A DNA stretch of 64,000 bases from Pseudomonas uvaldensis (GCF_021271205.1 NZ_JAIWKS010000005.1:434001-498000); one strand, 5' to 3'; positions 17,846-26,534 are shown, numbered from the stretch's first letter. Made by a program: numbers and translations. The notes: generated by a model from the letters alone, not told the origin.

Positions 17846-17864
17846 AACAAGAATTACTTGCAAT
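17846..17864 (-). promoter_or_regulatory. Candidate Fur box upstream of exbB-exbD-tonB
   Basis: On the minus strand this 19-mer reads ATTGCAAGTAATTCTTGTT, close to Pseudomonas Fur-box variants of the form ATTGCGAATNATTCTCATT. It lies about 78 bases before the exbB start in an AT-rich stretch (17818-17880) that fits a promoter. TonB-system genes are commonly iron-repressed by Fur. The match is imperfect. Confidence 0.45.
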
Positions 17865-17941
17865 AATGCTCGCCAATTTTGTTCTCGGCCCACGAGGCCT
17901 GGAAGAACATCAACCGTCTTTTTCTCTCAGGTCCGGCCAGC

Positions 17942-18922
17942 ATGAAACACTCTCTATCCTCCGCTTCGCCAACCAACCGACCTCGCGCCTGGAGCGCCGT
18001 GGCAGCGCTGTTGTTCAGCCTGCTATTGGCACCTGCCGTCGCGTTCGCCGATGCACAGACGCCTGTCACCACCCCGGCCACCGCGCCAGCGGCCACCCAG
18101 TCGCCTGCCGAGGCGACTGCTCCGGTTGCAACGCCGGTCGCCGCCGACCCGGCTCAGGCTGTCGAAGCCACTGCCGCCGACGCTCCGCAGGTGCTCGAGG
18201 CAGACAACACGTTGGGCATGGCGCACGACCTGTCCCCGTGGGGCATGTACCAGAACGCCGATGTCATCGTGAAGGCCGTGATGATCGGCCTGGCCATCGC
18301 CTCGATCATCACCTGGACCATCTGGATCGCCAAGGGCTTCGAGCTGCTGGGGGCCAAACGTCGCCTGCGCGGTGAGATCGCCGCCCTGAAAAAAGCCGCC
18401 ACCCTCAAGGAAGCCAGCGCCTCCGCGGCGAAGGAAGGCACCCTCGCCAACCTGCTGGTGCACGACGCGCTCGAAGAGATGCGTCTGTCGGCCAACAGCC
18501 GGGAGAAGGAAGGCATCAAGGAACGCGTGAGCTTCCGCCTCGAGCGCCTGGTGGCGGCCTGCGGTCGCAACATGAGCAGCGGCACCGGCGTACTCGCCAC
18601 CATCGGTTCTACCGCGCCGTTCGTGGGCCTGTTCGGCACAGTGTGGGGCATCATGAACAGCTTCATCGGGATCGCCAAGACCCAGACCACCAACCTCGCC
18701 GTCGTCGCTCCCGGCATCGCCGAAGCCTTGCTGGCGACCGCGCTGGGCCTGGTCGCCGCGATCCCGGCGGTGGTCATCTACAACGTATTCGCCCGCTCCA
18801 TTGCCGGCTACAAGGCCCAGGTGTCCGACGCCTCGGCCGAAGTCCTGCTGCTGGTCAGCCGCGACCTCGACCACCTGCCGTCCGAGCGTGGCTCGCAACC
18901 GCACATGGTGAAAGTGGGGTAA
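17942..18922 (+). CDS. exbB: ExbB, TonB-system proton channel subunit
   Basis: Part of the ExbB-ExbD inner-membrane motor that uses the proton gradient to energise TonB for iron-siderophore uptake. The 326-residue protein has an N-terminal signal-like hydrophobic segment (A-A-L-L-F-S-L-L-L-A-P-A-V-A-F-A), an Ala/Pro/Thr-rich periplasmic linker, then three membrane helices typical of the MotA/TolQ/ExbB family (for example G-V-L-A-T-I-G-S-T-A-P-F-V-G-L-F-G-T-V and the A-L-L-A-T-A-L-G-L segment). The extended periplasmic linker is usual for Pseudomonas ExbB. First gene of exbB-exbD-tonB. Confidence 0.95.
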   Translation: MKHSLSSASPTNRPRAWSAVAALLFSLLLAPAVAFADAQTPVTTPATAPAATQSPAEATAPVATPVAADPAQAVEATAADAPQVLEADNTLGMAHDLSPWGMYQNADVIVKAVMIGLAIASIITWTIWIAKGFELLGAKRRLRGEIAALKKAATLKEASASAAKEGTLANLLVHDALEEMRLSANSREKEGIKERVSFRLERLVAACGRNMSSGTGVLATIGSTAPFVGLFGTVWGIMNSFIGIAKTQTTNLAVVAPGIAEALLATALGLVAAIPAVVIYNVFARSIAGYKAQVSDASAEVLLLVSRDLDHLPSERGSQPHMVKVG

Positions 18923-18928
18923 TCGGCC

Positions 18929-19357
18929 ATGGGCCTGCATTTGAAAGAAGGCGCAGACGACGATCTGGCCGAGAACCACGAGATCAACGTCACGCCGTTC
19001 ATCGACGTGATGCTGGTGCTGTTGATCATCTTCATGGTGGCCGCCCCGCTCGCCACCGTGGACATCAAGGTTGACCTCCCGGCGTCGACGGCCAAGCCTT
19101 CGCCCCGGCCGGAGAAACCGATGTTCCTGAGCGTCAAGGCCGACCAGCGCCTGTTTCTGGGCGAAGAAGAGGTCAAGGCCGAAAGCCTCGGCGCGGCCCT
19201 CGACGCCAAGACCCAGGGCAAGAAGGACACGACGATCTTCTTCCAGGCCGACAAGGGCGTGGACTATGGCGACCTGATGAGCGTGATGGACGCTCTGCGC
19301 AGCGCTGGCTACCTGAAGGTCGGTCTGGTCGGACTCGAGACGGCGCCGAAGAAATGA
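18929..19357 (+). CDS. exbD: ExbD, TonB-system motor subunit
   Basis: Partner of ExbB, a 142-residue protein with one N-terminal membrane helix that carries the proton-conducting aspartate in the family motif N-V-T-P-F-I-D-V-M-L-V-L-L-I-I-F-M, followed by a periplasmic domain ending G-Y-L-K-V-G-L-V-G-L-E. The start lies 6 bases after the exbB stop, and the stop overlaps the tonB ATG by 4 bases, so the three genes form one operon. Confidence 0.96.
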   Translation: MGLHLKEGADDDLAENHEINVTPFIDVMLVLLIIFMVAAPLATVDIKVDLPASTAKPSPRPEKPMFLSVKADQRLFLGEEEVKAESLGAALDAKTQGKKDTTIFFQADKGVDYGDLMSVMDALRSAGYLKVGLVGLETAPKK

Positions 19358-20112
19358 TCACGACGCGCCAAAAGCTGACGCGTTACAGCGGTAGCCTGGC
19401 CCTGGTGCTGGGCGTGCATGCGCTCGCCATTGCGCTGGCGCTGAACTGGACGACACGGCCGCCCATCGAACTGCCACCGCAGGCGATGATGGTCGAACTG
19501 GCACCGGTTCCCGCCCCACCGCCGCCGGCGCCGCCTAAAGTCGTCACACCGCCGAAACCACCGGAGCCGGTCGAAGAGCTGCCGTTGCCCAAGCTCGCCG
19601 AAGCGCCAAAGCCGGAAATTGCCATACCCAAGCCGGTCAAGCCCAAGCCCAAGCCTCAACCGCCCAAGCCCAAGCCGGTGGAAGAGAAGAAGCCGGAGCC
19701 GCCAAAGGAACAACCTTCGGAGCAAAAGCCGAGCGACAGCCAGCCGACCCAGGCCCCGACGGAAAAATCCGCGCAACCGGCTCCTGGTCCATCGCCTGCG
19801 CAGTTGGCCGCCAAGGCCAGTTGGCAAGGCACACTGCTGGCGCACCTGGGCAAGTACAAGAATTACCCGGCCAGCGCCCGAGCGCGGGGTAAGGAAGGCT
19901 TGAACCGCCTGCGGTTCGTGGTGGATGCCGAGGGCAATGTGTTGTCGTTCGAGCTGGTGGGCAAGTCCGGCAATGCCGATCTGGATCGGGCCACGCTGGA
20001 GATGATCCGCAAGGCCCAACCGCTGCCCAAGCCACCGGCCGACATGCTGACCAACGGCTCCATCGAAATTGTTGCGCCGTTTGTGTATTCCATCGATAAG
20101 CGCAGGCGCTGA
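19354..20112 (+). CDS. tonB: TonB energy-transducing protein
   Basis: Spans the periplasm and contacts TonB-dependent outer-membrane receptors. The 252-residue protein has an N-terminal membrane helix (about 14-32), a long Pro/Lys/Glu-rich rod (about 45-145, many P-K-P and P-P-K repeats), and a C-terminal TonB domain with the Y-P-A-S-A-R-A-R-G-K-E-G signature and the G-N-A-D-L-D-R-A-T-L-E-M-I segment. It closes the exb operon and is followed by two stem-loops. Confidence 0.95.
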   Translation: MITTRQKLTRYSGSLALVLGVHALAIALALNWTTRPPIELPPQAMMVELAPVPAPPPPAPPKVVTPPKPPEPVEELPLPKLAEAPKPEIAIPKPVKPKPKPQPPKPKPVEEKKPEPPKEQPSEQKPSDSQPTQAPTEKSAQPAPGPSPAQLAAKASWQGTLLAHLGKYKNYPASARARGKEGLNRLRFVVDAEGNVLSFELVGKSGNADLDRATLEMIRKAQPLPKPPADMLTNGSIEIVAPFVYSIDKRRR

Positions 20113-20117
20113 TATTG

Positions 20118-20176
20118 CAAGCCCCTGTAACCGGGGCTTGTGACTTTGTGGCGAGGGGCTTTACCCCCTCGCCACA
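20118..20176 (+). terminator. Double stem-loop after tonB (terminator and REP-like)
   Basis: Two hairpins in tandem. The first, 20118-20140, pairs CAAGCCCC with GGGGCTTG around a short loop. The second, 20147-20176, pairs TGTGGCGAGGGG with CCCCTCGCCACA and is followed by AAATTGTTTCTTT. The second is of a REP type that recurs at 24815-24842. Together they probably end the exbB-exbD-tonB transcript. Confidence 0.7.
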
Positions 20177-20295
20177 AATTGTTTCTTTCGCCACCGTCCC
20201 ATATTGCCCGGTGTCCTACCGCCCCCGCAGTCTGATAACGTGCGTCTATCGATTGCAGCCGGTATGCTTGGCTCGCAACTTCACGGACGCTCGCC

Positions 20296-21216
20296 ATGAC
20301 CCTCACAGAATTACGCTACATCGTCACCCTCGCCCAAGAGCAGCACTTCGGCCACGCGGCCGAGCGCTGCCATGTCAGCCAGCCGACGCTGTCGGTGGGC
20401 GTGAAAAAGCTCGAAGACGAACTCGGTGTGCTGATTTTCGAGCGCAGCAAGAGCGCCGTGCGCCTGACCCCGGTGGGTGAAGGCATCGTGGCCCAGGCGC
20501 AGAAGGTGCTGGAGCAGGCCCAGGGCATCCGCGAACTGGCCCAGGCGGGCAAGAACCAGCTGACCGCCCCGCTCAAGGTCGGTGCGATCTACACCGTCGG
20601 CCCGTACCTGTTCCCCCACCTGATTCCGCAACTGCACCGGGTCGCCCCGCAGATGCCGTTGTACATCGAAGAAAACTTTACCCACGTGCTGCGCGACAAG
20701 CTGCGCAACGGCGAGTTGGACGCGATCATCATCGCCCTGCCCTTCAACGAAGCCGACGTGCTGACGCTGCCGCTCTACGACGAGCCGTTCTACGTATTGA
20801 TGCCGGCCCAGCACCCCTGGACCCAGAAAAAAACCATCGACGCCGGCCTGCTCAACGACAAAAGCCTGTTACTGCTGGGCGAAGGCCACTGCTTCCGCGA
20901 CCAGGTGCTCGAAGCCTGCCCCACCCTGACCAAGGGCGGTGAAGGCGCCAAGCACACCACGGTGGAATCCAGTTCCCTGGAAACCATTCGCCATATGGTC
21001 GCCTCGGGCCTGGGCATTTCGATCCTGCCGTTGTCGGCGGTGGACAGCCATCACTATGCCCCCGGCGTGATCGAAGTCCGCCCGATGTCGGCCCCCGTGC
21101 CGTTCCGCACCGTCGCCATTGCCTGGCGCGCCAGCTTCCCGCGACCCAAGGCCATCGAGATCCTCGCTGACTCGATCCGCCTGTGCTCCGTGGCCAAGCC
21201 GCCCGCCGCCAAGTAA
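20296..21216 (+). CDS. oxyR: OxyR, peroxide-sensing LysR-type regulator
   Basis: Transcription activator of the peroxide response (catalase, alkyl hydroperoxide reductase). It has 306 residues, with an N-terminal LysR helix-turn-helix (R-C-H-V-S-Q-P-T-L-S-V-G-V-K-K-L-E). The redox cysteines fall at exactly C199 and C208, within G-E-G-H-C-F-R-D-Q-V-L-E-A-C, as in the E. coli protein. The recG start lies 9 bases downstream, so the pair is probably co-transcribed, as in P. aeruginosa PA5344-PA5345. Confidence 0.97.
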   Translation: MTLTELRYIVTLAQEQHFGHAAERCHVSQPTLSVGVKKLEDELGVLIFERSKSAVRLTPVGEGIVAQAQKVLEQAQGIRELAQAGKNQLTAPLKVGAIYTVGPYLFPHLIPQLHRVAPQMPLYIEENFTHVLRDKLRNGELDAIIIALPFNEADVLTLPLYDEPFYVLMPAQHPWTQKKTIDAGLLNDKSLLLLGEGHCFRDQVLEACPTLTKGGEGAKHTTVESSSLETIRHMVASGLGISILPLSAVDSHHYAPGVIEVRPMSAPVPFRTVAIAWRASFPRPKAIEILADSIRLCSVAKPPAAK

Positions 21217-21225
21217 GCCGCTGCC

Positions 21226-23301
21226 ATGACGGAGCTGTCCAAGGTACCGGTCACGACGCTCAAGGGCGTGGGCGAGGCCATGGCCGAGAAACTGGCCAGG
21301 GTCGGCCTGGAAAACCTTCAGGACGTGCTGTTCCACCTGCCCCTGCGCTATCAGGACCGCACCCGCGTGGTGCCCATCGGCCATTTGCGACCGGGGCAGG
21401 ACGCGGTGATCGAGGGCACCGTCAGCGGCGCCGATGTGGTCATGGGCCGCCGCCGCAGCCTGGTAGTGCGCCTGCAGGACGGCACGGGTGGGCTCAGCCT
21501 GCGTTTCTATCATTTCAGCAATGCCCAGAAGGAAGGCCTCAAGCGCGGCACCCGTGTGCGCTGCTATGGCGAAGCGCGGCCCGGTGCTTCGGGGTTGGAG
21601 ATCTATCACCCGGAGTACCGCGCCATCACAGGTGACGAACCGCCGCCGGTGGACGAAACCCTGACCCCGGTCTATCCCCTGACCGAAGGCCTGACCCAAC
21701 AGCGCCTGCGCCAGCTCTGCCAACAAGCCCTGACCCTGCTGGGCCCCAGCAGCCTGCCTGACTGGCTGCCCACCGAACTGGCACGGGACTACCAATTGGC
21801 CCCGCTGGCCGACGCGATCCGCTACCTGCACCATCCGCCCGCCGATGCCGATGTCGAGGAGCTGGCCCTGGGTCATCACTGGGCCCAGCACCGGCTGGCC
21901 TTCGAAGAACTGCTGACCCATCAACTGTCCCAGCAACGCTTGCGCGAAAGCCTGCGCTCGCTGCGTGCCCCGGCCATGCCCAAGGCCCGGGACCTGCCCG
22001 CCCGCTACCTGGCAAACCTGGGCTTTACACCAACGGGCGCCCAGCAACGGGTCGGCAATGAAATCGCCTACGACCTGAGCCAGCCCGAGCCGATGCTGCG
22101 GCTGATTCAGGGTGACGTGGGGGCCGGCAAGACCGTGGTCGCCGCCCTCGCCGCGCTCCAGGCCCTGGAGGCGGGTTATCAGGTGGCGTTGATGGCCCCG
22201 ACCGAGATTCTGGCCGAACAGCATTTCATCACCTTCCAGCGCTGGCTCGAACCGCTGGGCATCGAGGTCGCCTGGCTGGCCGGCAAGCTCAAGGGCAAGA
22301 ACCGCACTGCCGCCCTGACGCAGATCGCCGAGGGCGCGCCGATGGTGGTGGGCACCCATGCGCTGTTCCAGGATGAAGTGCAGTTCAAGAACCTGGCGCT
22401 GGTGATCATCGACGAACAACACCGCTTCGGCGTGCAACAGCGCCTGGCCCTGCGGCAAAAAGGCGTGGGTGGGCGGATGTGTCCGCACCAGTTGATCATG
22501 ACCGCCACGCCGATCCCGCGGACCCTGGCCATGAGCGCCTACGCCGACCTCGACACCTCGATCCTCGACGAACTGCCCCCCGGCCGTACGCCGGTCAATA
22601 CCGTGCTGGTCACCGACACCCGCCGGATGGAAGTGATCGAACGGGTGCGCAGCGCCTGCGCCGAGGGGCGACAGGCCTATTGGGTGTGCACGCTGATCGA
22701 AGAATCGGAAGAATTGACCTGCCAGGCGGCGCAAACCACCTATGAAGACCTCAGCGCTGCCCTCGGTGAGTTGAAGGTCGGGTTGATCCACGGCCGCATG
22801 AAACCCGCCGAGAAAGCCGCCGTCATGGCCGAATTCAAGGCCGGCGCCTTGCAGTTGCTGGTCGCCACCACGGTCATCGAAGTGGGGGTGGACGTGCCGA
22901 ACGCCAGCCTGATGATCATCGAAAACCCCGAGCGCCTGGGCCTGGCGCAGTTGCACCAACTACGCGGCCGAGTCGGTCGGGGCAGCGCGGCCAGCCATTG
23001 CGTGCTGTTGTATCACCCGCCACTGTCGCAGATCGGTCGCCAGCGCCTGGGCATCATGCGCGAAACCAACGACGGCTTCGTCATCGCCGAAAAAGACCTC
23101 GAGTTGCGCGGCCCCGGCGAAATGCTCGGCACGCGCCAGACCGGTCTGCTTCAATTCAAGGTAGCCGACCTGATGCGCGACGCTGATCTGCTGCCTGCGG
23201 TACGCGACGCCGCCCAGGCTCTGCTGGAACGCTGGCCGGACCACGTCAGCCCGTTACTGGATCGCTGGCTGCGGCATGGGCAGCAATACGGCCAAGTGTG
23301 A
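21226..23301 (+). CDS. recG: RecG ATP-dependent DNA helicase
   Basis: Branch-migration helicase that remodels stalled forks and Holliday junctions. Its 691 residues are the normal length. An N-terminal wedge/OB region (R-Y-Q-D-R-T-R-V-V-P-I) is followed by superfamily 2 motifs: Walker A G-D-V-G-A-G-K-T, box II D-E-Q-H-R-F-G, T-A-T-P-I-P-R-T, and the C-terminal Q-L-H-Q-L-R-G-R-V-G-R-G. Its place between oxyR and the HDOD gene matches P. aeruginosa PA5345. Confidence 0.97.
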   Translation: MTELSKVPVTTLKGVGEAMAEKLARVGLENLQDVLFHLPLRYQDRTRVVPIGHLRPGQDAVIEGTVSGADVVMGRRRSLVVRLQDGTGGLSLRFYHFSNAQKEGLKRGTRVRCYGEARPGASGLEIYHPEYRAITGDEPPPVDETLTPVYPLTEGLTQQRLRQLCQQALTLLGPSSLPDWLPTELARDYQLAPLADAIRYLHHPPADADVEELALGHHWAQHRLAFEELLTHQLSQQRLRESLRSLRAPAMPKARDLPARYLANLGFTPTGAQQRVGNEIAYDLSQPEPMLRLIQGDVGAGKTVVAALAALQALEAGYQVALMAPTEILAEQHFITFQRWLEPLGIEVAWLAGKLKGKNRTAALTQIAEGAPMVVGTHALFQDEVQFKNLALVIIDEQHRFGVQQRLALRQKGVGGRMCPHQLIMTATPIPRTLAMSAYADLDTSILDELPPGRTPVNTVLVTDTRRMEVIERVRSACAEGRQAYWVCTLIEESEELTCQAAQTTYEDLSAALGELKVGLIHGRMKPAEKAAVMAEFKAGALQLLVATTVIEVGVDVPNASLMIIENPERLGLAQLHQLRGRVGRGSAASHCVLLYHPPLSQIGRQRLGIMRETNDGFVIAEKDLELRGPGEMLGTRQTGLLQFKVADLMRDADLLPAVRDAAQALLERWPDHVSPLLDRWLRHGQQYGQV

Positions 23302-23379
23302 GCACTCTCTCAGTTTCAGGGCCCACCCGCCCGGCAAGCTGGTTATACTGCTCAACTTGTAGGAAAACGGATACAGACC

Positions 23380-24777
23380 ATGACTGAAGCTGCCCTCGCC
23401 CCCGAAATCCCGCACGCTCCGTCTGTTATTCGGCAGTTGCTCGAGAAATCAGGCATCGCCTTTGACGAAGTGCTCGACCGACCGGGCCTGAACCCTGCCC
23501 GCAAGGTGCAGGCCGTTCTGGTACATGATGCCGTCGGTGCGCTCATGGTGCTGTTTCCGCAAAACCAGCTACTGGACCTCAACCGCCTGGCCGAACTCAC
23601 CGGCCGCAAGCTCACGGCGGTGTCGACCGAGAAGTTGGAACGCATGCTTGGCAAACACAGCCTGACCATGCTGCCAGGCCTACCCGCACTCACCAGCTCC
23701 CCATGCCTGTATGAAGAAAGCCTGTTGCGCGAGCCCAAGCTGCTGATCAACTCGGGCGAATCAGGGGTGCTGCTGGAAGTCACCAGCGAAGCCTTCAAGG
23801 CCATGCTCACCAAGGCCAGCGCCGCCACCTTCGGCGAAGCCCTGAGCAACATCACCCCGAACCTGGACCGCCCGCACGACGACCGCGCGGAAATCACCCA
23901 GGCGGTGCAAGCCTTCACGGCACGGCGCATCCAGCAACGGCTGGAAGAAACCATCGAGATTCCGCCGCTGGCCGAAACTGCTCAAAAAATCATCAAACTG
24001 CGGGTCGATCCGGACGCCACCATCGATGACATCACGGGCGTCGTCGAAACCGATCCGGCCCTGGCCGCGCAAGTAGTGAGCTGGGCCGCCTCGCCCTACT
24101 ACGCCTCGCCGGGCAAGATCCGTTCGGTGGAGGACGCCATCGTCCGCGTGTTGGGCTTCGACCTGGTGATCAACCTGGCGCTGGGCCTGGCCCTGGGCAA
24201 GACCCTGAGCCTGCCCAAAGACCATCCGCAACACACCACGCCGTACTGGCAGCAATCGATCTACACCGCTGCCGTCATCGAAGGCCTGACTCGCGCCATG
24301 CCCCGTGCCCAGCGCCCGGAAGGCGGCCTGACGTACCTGTCCGGCCTGCTGCACAACTTCGGCTACCTGCTGCTGGCCCACGTCTTCCCGCCGCACTTCT
24401 CGCTGATGTGCCGGCATCTGGAAGTCAACCCGCACCTGTGCCACAGCTACGTGGAACAACACCTGCTGGGCATCAGCCGCGAGCAGATCGGCTCATGGCT
24501 GATGCGCTATTGGGACATGCCCGATGAGTTGGCCACCGCGCTGCGCTTCCAGCACGACCCGCACTACGACGGCGAATACGCCGCCTACCCGAACCTGGTA
24601 TGCCTGGCCGTGCGTCTGCTGCGTGCCCGGGGCATCGGCTCCGGTCCCGACGAAGAAATCCCGGATACGTTGCTCGAACGCGTGGGGCTGACGCGGGAGA
24701 AAGCCAACGATGTGGTGCACAAGGTACTGGAAGCCGAGGTGCTGCTACGGGAATTGGCTTCGCAGTTTCATGGCTGA
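23380..24777 (+). CDS. HDOD-domain protein with N-terminal YbaK/aaRS-like domain
   Basis: A 465-residue signalling-type protein. The N-terminal part (about 10-160) resembles the YbaK/aminoacyl-tRNA-deacylase fold. The C-terminal half (about 190-400) is an HDOD domain, a catalytically inactive relative of HD phosphohydrolases: I-P-P-L-A-E-T-A-Q-K-I, then V-E-T-D-P-A-L-A-A-Q-V-V, and the L-S-G-L-L-H-N-F-G-Y helix. Its biochemical role is not established. It corresponds in position to P. aeruginosa PA5346. The gap from recG is 78 bases. Confidence 0.88.
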   Translation: MTEAALAPEIPHAPSVIRQLLEKSGIAFDEVLDRPGLNPARKVQAVLVHDAVGALMVLFPQNQLLDLNRLAELTGRKLTAVSTEKLERMLGKHSLTMLPGLPALTSSPCLYEESLLREPKLLINSGESGVLLEVTSEAFKAMLTKASAATFGEALSNITPNLDRPHDDRAEITQAVQAFTARRIQQRLEETIEIPPLAETAQKIIKLRVDPDATIDDITGVVETDPALAAQVVSWAASPYYASPGKIRSVEDAIVRVLGFDLVINLALGLALGKTLSLPKDHPQHTTPYWQQSIYTAAVIEGLTRAMPRAQRPEGGLTYLSGLLHNFGYLLLAHVFPPHFSLMCRHLEVNPHLCHSYVEQHLLGISREQIGSWLMRYWDMPDELATALRFQHDPHYDGEYAAYPNLVCLAVRLLRARGIGSGPDEEIPDTLLERVGLTREKANDVVHKVLEAEVLLRELASQFHG

Positions 24778-24814
24778 ATAGACCCATCAGGCCATTGCAG
24801 GTGGGTGAAGCTCC

Positions 24815-24842
24815 TGTGGCGAGGGGATTTATCCTCTCGCCC
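24815..24842. repeat. REP-like palindrome (TGTGGCGAGGGG type)
   Basis: A short imperfect palindrome, GCGAGGGGA and TCCTCTCGC around a 4-base loop, in the gap between two convergent genes. It is of the same type as the second stem-loop after tonB. It may also serve as a bidirectional terminator. Confidence 0.55.
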
Positions 24843-24852
24843 AGAGTAAGCG

Positions 24853-25230
24853 CTAGGCTTTTGGTTTTTTGGGCTTCAGATATTTGGTCAACCCCTGAAA
24901 CCAGATCACCAGCCCCGGGTTGCCCTTGATCTGAATCGACTTGTCCTGGATGCCGTTCATAAACGCCAGCTGTTTGTTCTTGGCCTGCATCGTGGCGAAG
25001 CCGTAGGCAGCGTCCTTGAAGGCGATGGCGAAGGCCGGGGTCGGGTGGGTGCCGGACTGGCTGGTGATGCGCTGGTCTTTCACGATGAAATGCCGGGCGA
25101 TTTTTGCGTCCAGGGTTTGCAGTTGGAACACCAGATCCTTGTCGCCCAATTGCTGCTGGAACGCCGGGTTGGTCCGGCTGGCCTTGCCCATCAACAACCC
25201 CAGCATCCACAACAGGAAACGAAATTTCAT
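24853..25230 (-). CDS. Small SCP2-like protein (PA5347 position)
   Basis: A 125-residue protein with a short hydrophobic N-terminus (K-F-R-F-L-L-W-M-L-G-L-L-M-G), then a compact domain with the pattern of SCP-2 sterol-carrier proteins (F-Q-L-Q-T-L-D-A-K-I-A-R-H-F, then I-K-G-N-P-G-L-V-I-W-F). The C-terminus is lysine-rich (L-K-P-K-K-P-K-A). ATG 25230 is preferred over the upstream GTG 25236 because GAGG lies 8 bases before it. Sequence databases often label relatives as helicases; nothing here supports that. It is the last core gene before the T6SS island. Confidence 0.7.
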   Translation of the reverse strand: MKFRFLLWMLGLLMGKASRTNPAFQQQLGDKDLVFQLQTLDAKIARHFIVKDQRITSQSGTHPTPAFAIAFKDAAYGFATMQAKNKQLAFMNGIQDKSIQIKGNPGLVIWFQGLTKYLKPKKPKA

Positions 25231-25701
25231 CGGCACAGCCTCGTAAGAAAGATGATTGGCCGGGGCAGTTTAGCGATTCTTTGGCGGAACGCCATCATCT
25301 GAACGCTTTAGCGGAAGATGAGCAGTATTTCCTGCATGATGACTGCCAAGTCACGTTTTCCCAGCATGACCGTTTCCCTTCAGCTCCCTCGGAGATTTCC
25401 TTCAAAACGCCGGGCTGTCCATGAACTAGGCAGGGCTTCCGAGCGCCGCTAACCTCTGTTCGTCATCGCAAAAAACGGTGACACGGACGTGCAAGTCCGG
25501 GTAAAAGAACGCCCCAACAATGTCACCAGCCATTCAACGAGCATTCGTGCCTGTGTTTTATGGCGGCTGTGTGCGGGAGACTCTAGCGGTCTGCCGAGGT
25601 TTGGGCGATTTACTCGGTCTTGCACACTCGCACACAGCTGCCACCCTTCATCGCGTGCAAGCGAGCCAGGGCGGCCTTAGATTGAAGTGGAAGCCCAAGC
25701 C
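25231..25701 (+). promoter_or_regulatory. Intergenic region and conserved leader of DUF6124
   Basis: About 470 bases. The first 200 bases show nothing clear. From about 25441 to the DUF6124 start lies a leader homologous to the one upstream of the truncated copy at 14.2 kb, with shared boxes at 25551-25577 and 25629-25642. Reading one frame across the shared part gives similar short peptides in both (P-V-x-x-G-G-C at the start, T-A-A later). Confidence 0.5.
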
Positions 25702-26085
25702 ATGTTCAAAGTAACGCCTAATCCACCGCCAAGCGGTCACAAATCCCGCGTCGAAGCTCTCGAAGAAAAGAAACTCGAAGAAGCCGCCACCCGCGCCCTC
25801 GACTACTACTTAAAACCCCGACCTTCCCCACCTCCCGAGCCCGACAAGAATCAGCTGTTCATCGTCGCCCCTCATGTCGACACCGAAACCCTGCTGGCCA
25901 ACGCTTCCGAAGACCTGCAATCGATCAGCACCATCGCCGCCGACCTGGCCGACGACGTCGACGACTCCCGCCGCAGCATAGCCCTGGCGATCAGCCGCAT
26001 GGCCGATGGGGTTCAGTTGTTGGTAGAGCGGGCGCTGGATCGTCTGGAAGGGCAGGAGGCAGCGGTGCTGAGAGGCAAGGGATAA
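25702..26085 (+). CDS. DUF6124 family protein
   Basis: A 127-residue protein of a family I associate with Pseudomonas and which has no established function. It begins M-F-K-V-T-P-N-P-P, then has a charged helical stretch (about 18-38), a proline-rich linker (R-P-S-P-P-P-E-P) and a helical C-terminal half (E-D-L-Q-S-I-S-T-I-A-A-D-L-A-D-D-V). ATG 25702 is chosen over the GTG at 25687 because the family and its truncated copy at 14156 both start with M-F-K. It stands alone between two intergenic repeat areas. Confidence 0.75.
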   Translation: MFKVTPNPPPSGHKSRVEALEEKKLEEAATRALDYYLKPRPSPPPEPDKNQLFIVAPHVDTETLLANASEDLQSISTIAADLADDVDDSRRSIALAISRMADGVQLLVERALDRLEGQEAAVLRGKG

Positions 26086-26120
26086 GTCAGCCAGCCTTGA
26101 TGCAAGCCGGGCCGCCGCCA

Positions 26121-26143
26121 TCGCGAGCAGGCTCGCTCCCACA
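26121..26143. repeat. Single REP element
   Basis: TCGCGAGCAGGCTCGCTCCCACA, a half-site of the common Pseudomonas REP palindrome that also occurs at 26535-26558, 47563-47652 and 55280-55368. Confidence 0.65.
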
Positions 26144-26172
26144 GTGGATTGGTGTACACCCGAAAGAGACAA

Positions 26173-26226
26173 GGCTTTGGCTCTGGCTTTGGCTTTGGCT
26201 TTGGCTTTGGCTTTGGCTTTGGCTTT
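26173..26226 (+). repeat. Nine-unit GGCTTT tandem repeat
   Basis: Nine consecutive hexamers starting at 26173: eight GGCTTT units and one GGCTCT variant (second position). The number of units could change by slipped-strand mispairing. It is not inside a convincing gene. Confidence 0.9.
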
Positions 26227-26267
26227 TGATCTTGGACGCCCCATTAACCACAAGGGCCGAACGCAGG

Positions 26268-26505
26268 CATTGTGGAGTGGGCATCCCGGCATGGATGCCG
26301 GGATAGCCGCGCTGGGCCATGGATGGCCCTTCGCGGCGGGCCCACGGAGCAATGCCGGAGTGAGGGAACACCTCGCCGTGGCGAGGTGCCCAGTGGTGGG
26401 GCCAGCGTTCTTTGCTTACTTTCTTTGGCGTTTGAAAGAAAGTAAGTCGCCGTCAGGGCGAAACCCTAAGCAGCCGTTACCGCAGCAACGGATATGTACT
26501 CGACC
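26268..26505. repeat. Structured intergenic element with several palindromes
   Basis: About 240 bases between DUF6124 and tagQ that contain a perfect palindrome with arms ATCCCGGCAT/ATGCCGGGAT (26283-26292 and 26295-26304), a GGGCCATGGATGGCCC hairpin, a CACCTCGCCGTGGCGAGGTG hairpin and a TTACTTTCTTT/AAAGAAAGTAA hairpin. I recall this type of block as a repeated intergenic element in fluorescent pseudomonads, but copy number cannot be judged from one window. Confidence 0.5.
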
Positions 26506-26534
26506 CCAAAAAACCGGCCAACCGCAAGGCCGCC

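Noticed and set aside
20869..22959. 696-codon open frame on the minus strand opposite recG
   Set aside because: Antisense to a complete recG with full helicase motifs; long mirror frames are expected in high-GC DNA and the peptide has no recognisable domain.
25231..25440. Integrase attachment site or tRNA gene at the left end of the island
   Set aside because: No tRNA-like cloverleaf, integrase gene or direct repeat shared with the right end was seen.
26173..26226. CRISPR array
   Set aside because: The repeated unit is 6 bases with no spacers; it is a simple tandem repeat.
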